In this document: in pieces, positions 7,125 through 9,377 of the stretch
How the letters are laid out: every line of letters begins with the position of its first letter
How positions within the stretch are numbered: the stretch's first letter is position 1
Origin: a bacterium
GTDB taxonomy: Bacteria; Chloroflexota; Dormibacteria; UBA8260; Bog-877
Assembly: GCA_021802115.1 (NCBI GenBank)
Contig: JAKABA010000153.1
Location: forward strand, 1-9,377
DNA: 9,377 nt
Direction: 5' to 3'
The notes under the pieces: generated by a model
The model's input: the letters and a program-made list of their open reading frames with translations, nothing else
Database searches by the model: none
Told to the model about the DNA's origin: nothing
Made by a program: the position numbers and the translations under genes

Positions 7125-7963
7125 GCCCCGGTTCGGCGAGCCCTCGGGGGCGCGCGCGAAGGGCGGACTCGCCGCCGCCCGAGGTCTTGGCCCCGGGGTC
7201 CGGTAGTACGATGAATCCAGTGCTTGCGAAGGGGGCCGGGGCGGGACCCGAGAGCTCCGACGGGTCAGCGACCGGGCGCCGTAGCTCGATCAACCTGGAG
7301 CGCCTGGAGGCGGACGTCACGCTCCCGGATCGCGCCTATGAGGCTCTGAAGCGCGCCATCATGGCGATGCGAATCTACGACGGGCAGGAGGACCTGCGCC
7401 TCGACGAGCGTCGGCTGGCCCACGACCTGGGGATCAGCCGCACCCCGGTGCGGGAGGCCCTGCTCCGACTGCAGCACGAGGGGCTGGTGCGCACCGTACC
7501 CAGGCGCGGGGTCTTCGTGGTGCGCAAGAGCAAGTCCGAGATCCTGGAGGTGGTCCTGGCCAGTGCCGCCCTCGAGGGGATGGCCGGAAGGCTGGCCGCC
7601 AGCCGGGCCAGCGACGCGCAGATCGCCCAGGTCCGCACCCAGTTCAAGGAGGTGATCCGCCACCCCTCGAAGCTGAGCCTGGAGGAGTACTCCGCTCTCA
7701 ATCTGCACTTCCATCAGCACATCGTCGACTTGGCGCACTCCGAGATGCTTTCTGAGTTGGTCGAGACGCTCAAGATTCACATGCGCGCCATCCGGGCCCG
7801 GACCATGGGTGACGGCGACCGCATGAAGCGGTCGCCGGTCGAGCACCTGCGCATCCTGGAGGCGCTGGAGGCTCGCGACGCCGACGCGCTGGAGCGCGCG
7901 ATCCGCCAGCACGGCACCAACCTTGCCGACCACGTCGAGCGCTTCGTCGACTACTTGGACTGA
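7121..7963 (+). CDS. GntR-family transcriptional regulator, FCD (FadR-type) effector domain
   Basis: The winged-helix region (about residues 66-130) ends with the GntR hallmark SRTPVREALLRLQHEGLVRTVPRRGVFVV. The C-terminal half is an all-helical FCD domain, which usually binds a carboxylic acid through a metal. The ligand histidines are visible as His198 (NLHFH), His242 (VEHLRILEAL) and His264 (RQHGTN). The usual Asp of the D-x-x-F-H motif is Asn194 here. The ATG at 7121 overlaps the synthetase stop as ATGA, giving 280 residues. A second in-frame ATG at 7211 would give 250, closer to the family's normal length; neither has a strong ribosome-binding site, and the first 30 residues look disordered. 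Being last in the operon, it likely controls the operon itself, responding to a substrate or product acid; whether it represses or activates is unknown. Confidence 0.88.
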   Translation: MSPGSASPRGRARRADSPPPEVLAPGSGSTMNPVLAKGAGAGPESSDGSATGRRSSINLERLEADVTLPDRAYEALKRAIMAMRIYDGQEDLRLDERRLAHDLGISRTPVREALLRLQHEGLVRTVPRRGVFVVRKSKSEILEVVLASAALEGMAGRLAASRASDAQIAQVRTQFKEVIRHPSKLSLEEYSALNLHFHQHIVDLAHSEMLSELVETLKIHMRAIRARTMGDGDRMKRSPVEHLRILEALEARDADALERAIRQHGTNLADHVERFVDYLD

Positions 7964-8139
7964 GATCCCCCAGCCACTTCCTCTCGGCGTAAACCTCAAT
8001 TCCGGGGTGTGCATGTAGCCGCAGCAGCCCTGGTTAATTCCTTGCCGCGGCGTGGCTCGTGCGGCAGACTTTGGACGTGAGTGGGACACGACGCTCCGGT
8101 CGGGTGCGCCGAGGCGATACTGCGTAGCGAGAGGTAGCC
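7964..8139. other. Intergenic gap after the operon
   Basis: The 176 bases between the regulator stop and the hydrolase start hold no convincing terminator hairpin with a T-run and no clear promoter pair. TTGGAC at 8071 and GATACT at 8116 are too far apart (39 bases) to form one promoter. A promoter for the hydrolase is expected because its gene is clearly spaced from the operon. Confidence 0.4.
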
Positions 8140-8847
8140 ATGCCTCACGCCCAAGTCGGCGACATCAAGCTGTTCTACGAGGAGCATGGAAGCGGGGATC
8201 CGCTCGTGCTCATCCCGGGGTTGGGCTCCGGCACCGGGCTCTTCTCCACTGTGGTCCAGCGGCTCGCAGACCGCCATCGGGTAGTTGTAATCGACCCGCG
8301 AGGAGGGGGTGAGAGCGACAAGCCTGCGGGCCCCTACTCCATCGGGCAGATGACCGACGACGTCGCCGGCTTGATGGGCGCGCTCGGGATCACCCGTACT
8401 CACGTCATGGGCTATTCGATGGGAGGCAAGATCGCTCTCCAGTTGGCGGCAGATCATCCCGAACTTGTCGACCACCTGATCCTGGCCGCAACTTCTGCGG
8501 GGCCGCTGGTCACGCGGCGTCTCTCTCGGGCCTGGCTCATGGTGGACATCATCTCGAGGATCCCCGTGTGGCGTAAGTTCGACGCCCAACCCACCTACGC
8601 GTTCGAGTCCCAGCGACGTGCGTCCGTCGCATTCGACGGACGCACCCTTCTCACCAAGGTGACGGCGAGCACGCTGATCATCCAGGCCAAGCGAGACCAC
8701 ATTGTGTCGCCGAGCGCCACGAAGGAGTTGCTGGCGATCCCCATGAGCTCGCTTATCGAGCTCCCCGGGGGGCACGTCACGCTGGTGATGATTCACGGTA
8801 AGGAGGTCGCCGGGGCGGTGTCGTCGTTCTTGGAGCCCGCATCCTGA
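8140..8847 (+). CDS. Alpha/beta-fold hydrolase, compact (235 aa)
   Basis: The protein has the features of the alpha/beta hydrolase fold: oxyanion-region IPGLGSG (25-31), VIDPRGGGESDKP, the nucleophile elbow GYSMGG with Ser93, an acid at Asp186 (AKRDHIVSP) and His212 (PGGHVTL). Together these make a plausible catalytic triad. It is shorter than the usual 255-285 residues; the shortening falls in the cap between about 120 and 175, so the active site may be rather open. Substrate cannot be predicted; esters, lactones and thioesters are all possible. GAGAGG at 8129-8134 is the ribosome-binding site and an in-frame TAG at 8125 limits the start. In its first 70 codons 15 end in A or T, against 4 of 70 in the transferase gene, so it may have a different history from the operon. 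It may be unrelated to the lyase pathway. Confidence 0.88.
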   Translation: MPHAQVGDIKLFYEEHGSGDPLVLIPGLGSGTGLFSTVVQRLADRHRVVVIDPRGGGESDKPAGPYSIGQMTDDVAGLMGALGITRTHVMGYSMGGKIALQLAADHPELVDHLILAATSAGPLVTRRLSRAWLMVDIISRIPVWRKFDAQPTYAFESQRRASVAFDGRTLLTKVTASTLIIQAKRDHIVSPSATKELLAIPMSSLIELPGGHVTLVMIHGKEVAGAVSSFLEPAS

Positions 8848-8883
8848 ACCTGGTATCCGAAGCTGGCCCAGCAGGGAGAGCGT

Positions 8884-8903
8884 CTGGACCAGTGACGGTC
8901 CGG
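8884..8903 (+). other. Small hairpin ahead of the terminator
   Basis: CTGGACC at 8884-8890 can pair with GGTCCGG at 8897-8903 around a six-base loop, with one G-T pair. It comes just before the terminator-like hairpin; both contain ACC(A/C)GTGAC, as a direct repeat at 8888-8896 and 8914-8922. It may help end transcription or be incidental. Confidence 0.35.
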
Positions 8904-8905
8904 TT

Positions 8906-8932
8906 AGATCGGTACCCGTGACACCGATTTTT
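8906..8932 (+). terminator. Probable intrinsic terminator after the hydrolase gene
   Basis: ATCGGT (8908-8913) and ACCGAT (8923-8928) form a perfect six-pair stem, extendable by a G-T and an A-T pair, around a nine-base loop, and a run of five T (8928-8932) follows. It lies about 60 bases after the hydrolase stop between convergent genes, where a terminator is expected. T-runs are rare in this GC-rich window, which strengthens the call. Confidence 0.55.
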
Positions 8933-8981
8933 CGGCAGCGCTCTGAAACCTCGGGACTCGGTGGCCGGGTGGGCGCGGGGC

Positions 8982-9021
8982 CATGCCCAGCAGGGCACCA
9001 CCCCCCCCCGTGGTGGGCATG
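8982..9021. repeat. Imperfect inverted repeat with a nine-C tract
   Basis: The right arm GTGGTGGGCATG (9010-9021) pairs with CATGCC (8982-8987) plus CACCAC (8996-9001). The eight bases between the two left blocks are looped out, and GCCC-AGCA-GGGC at 8985-8996 can form a competing inner hairpin. The main loop is all C, within a run of nine C at 9001-9009. It lies downstream of both convergent genes. It could stop transcription from the minus-strand gene, although no T-run follows on that strand, or simply be a slippage-prone sequence. Confidence 0.5.
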
Positions 9022-9114
9022 AGGTTGGTAAATGCACCGTCCAAGGTGTCAAGCGTCGGTCTGGGGCGCATCTGCGAATCGGAGCGGTGGTGCTGGAGCG
9101 CCCTGACCGCTGGG

Positions 9115-9377
9115 TCAGCCGAGCGCGGTGGCGATCGGCTCGGCGATCTCCGCCGCCAGCCACGCGGGGCTCACGCCAACCCCAGCGAGAACGACGTGGC
9201 GGACCCCCGCCTGGATGAACGCCATCACCTCGTCGCGGGAGCTACCCGGCTCGGCGCCGTGGACGATGAACTGCATGGACCGCACGATCTCCCCCGGGTC
9301 ACGTCCGAGCTCCCGGCAGTGGGCATCGAGTGCCGCCGACTTCTGGCTGAACTCTTCGAGTGAGCGCGTCGGGCAGT
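9115..9377 (-). CDS. LLM-class (probably F420-dependent) oxidoreductase, C-terminal fragment
   Basis: Reading leftward from the right edge, 86 codons run to a TGA at 9117-9115. The peptide contains SLEEFSQKSAALDAHC, RELGRDPGEIVRSMQF and DEVMAFIQAGVRHVVL and ends EPIATALG. The pattern of a helix, then C-x-x-x-G-R-D-P-x-x-I-x-R-S, then a turn and a G-V-x-x-x-V-L strand, is typical of the end of luciferase-like TIM-barrel oxidoreductases, many of which use coenzyme F420 in actinobacteria. The catalytic part is outside the window, so cofactor and substrate cannot be seen. It converges on the hydrolase gene across about 270 bases and belongs to a different transcription unit. Confidence 0.8.
   Translation of the reverse strand, partial: CPTRSLEEFSQKSAALDAHCRELGRDPGEIVRSMQFIVHGAEPGSSRDEVMAFIQAGVRHVVLAGVGVSPAWLAAEIAEPIATALG

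Noticed and set aside
8071..8121. TTGGAC and GATACT as a promoter for the hydrolase
   Set aside because: The elements are 39 bases apart, far from the 16-18 needed for one sigma-70-type promoter.
1..9377. CRISPR arrays, tRNA or rRNA genes, insertion sequences, attachment sites
   Set aside because: I saw no regularly spaced repeats, tRNA-like cloverleaf, rRNA sequence, transposase or recombinase coding sequence, or terminal inverted repeats.

Overview
The window is very GC-rich and strongly biased to G or C at third codon positions. Together with a lipobox lipoprotein and a C-terminal fragment that looks like an LLM-class (probably F420-dependent) oxidoreductase, this suggests an actinobacterium or another high-GC soil lineage such as Chloroflexota or Dormibacterota. 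The sequence alone does not settle the phylum.

Layout, left to right. (1) Positions 1-1572, minus strand: most of a family-5 ABC-transporter solute-binding lipoprotein whose C-terminus lies beyond the left edge. (2) A divergent intergenic region of about 450 bp with three degenerate copies of a GGTATACC-like palindrome. (3) A tightly packed plus-strand operon, 2022-7963: a thiamine-diphosphate (ThDP) C-C lyase of the oxalyl-CoA decarboxylase / 2-hydroxyacyl-CoA lyase superfamily, a formyl-CoA transferase of the Frc/YfdW type, a fused ADP-forming acyl-CoA synthetase, and an FCD-type GntR regulator. The last three genes overlap by four bases at each junction (CTGA, then ATGA). (4) A separate alpha/beta hydrolase gene with visibly different codon use, followed by a probable terminator. 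(5) Positions 9115-9377, minus strand: the C-terminal end of the LLM-class oxidoreductase.

Working model (inference). The transferase keeps the YfdW substrate-site residues that can be checked by eye, but its partner is not a canonical oxalyl-CoA decarboxylase. The ThDP enzyme lacks the decarboxylase signatures and looks more like a lyase acting on 2-hydroxyacyl-CoA. That allows a CoA-recycling loop: formyl-CoA donates CoA to a 2-hydroxy acid, releasing formate; the lyase cleaves the new 2-hydroxyacyl-CoA into an aldehyde or ketone and regenerates formyl-CoA. The ADP-forming synthetase could prime the loop with ATP or recover ATP from surplus acyl-CoA. The binding lipoprotein may bring in the substrate, and the GntR/FCD protein may sense it. 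Substrate identity cannot be read from the sequence.
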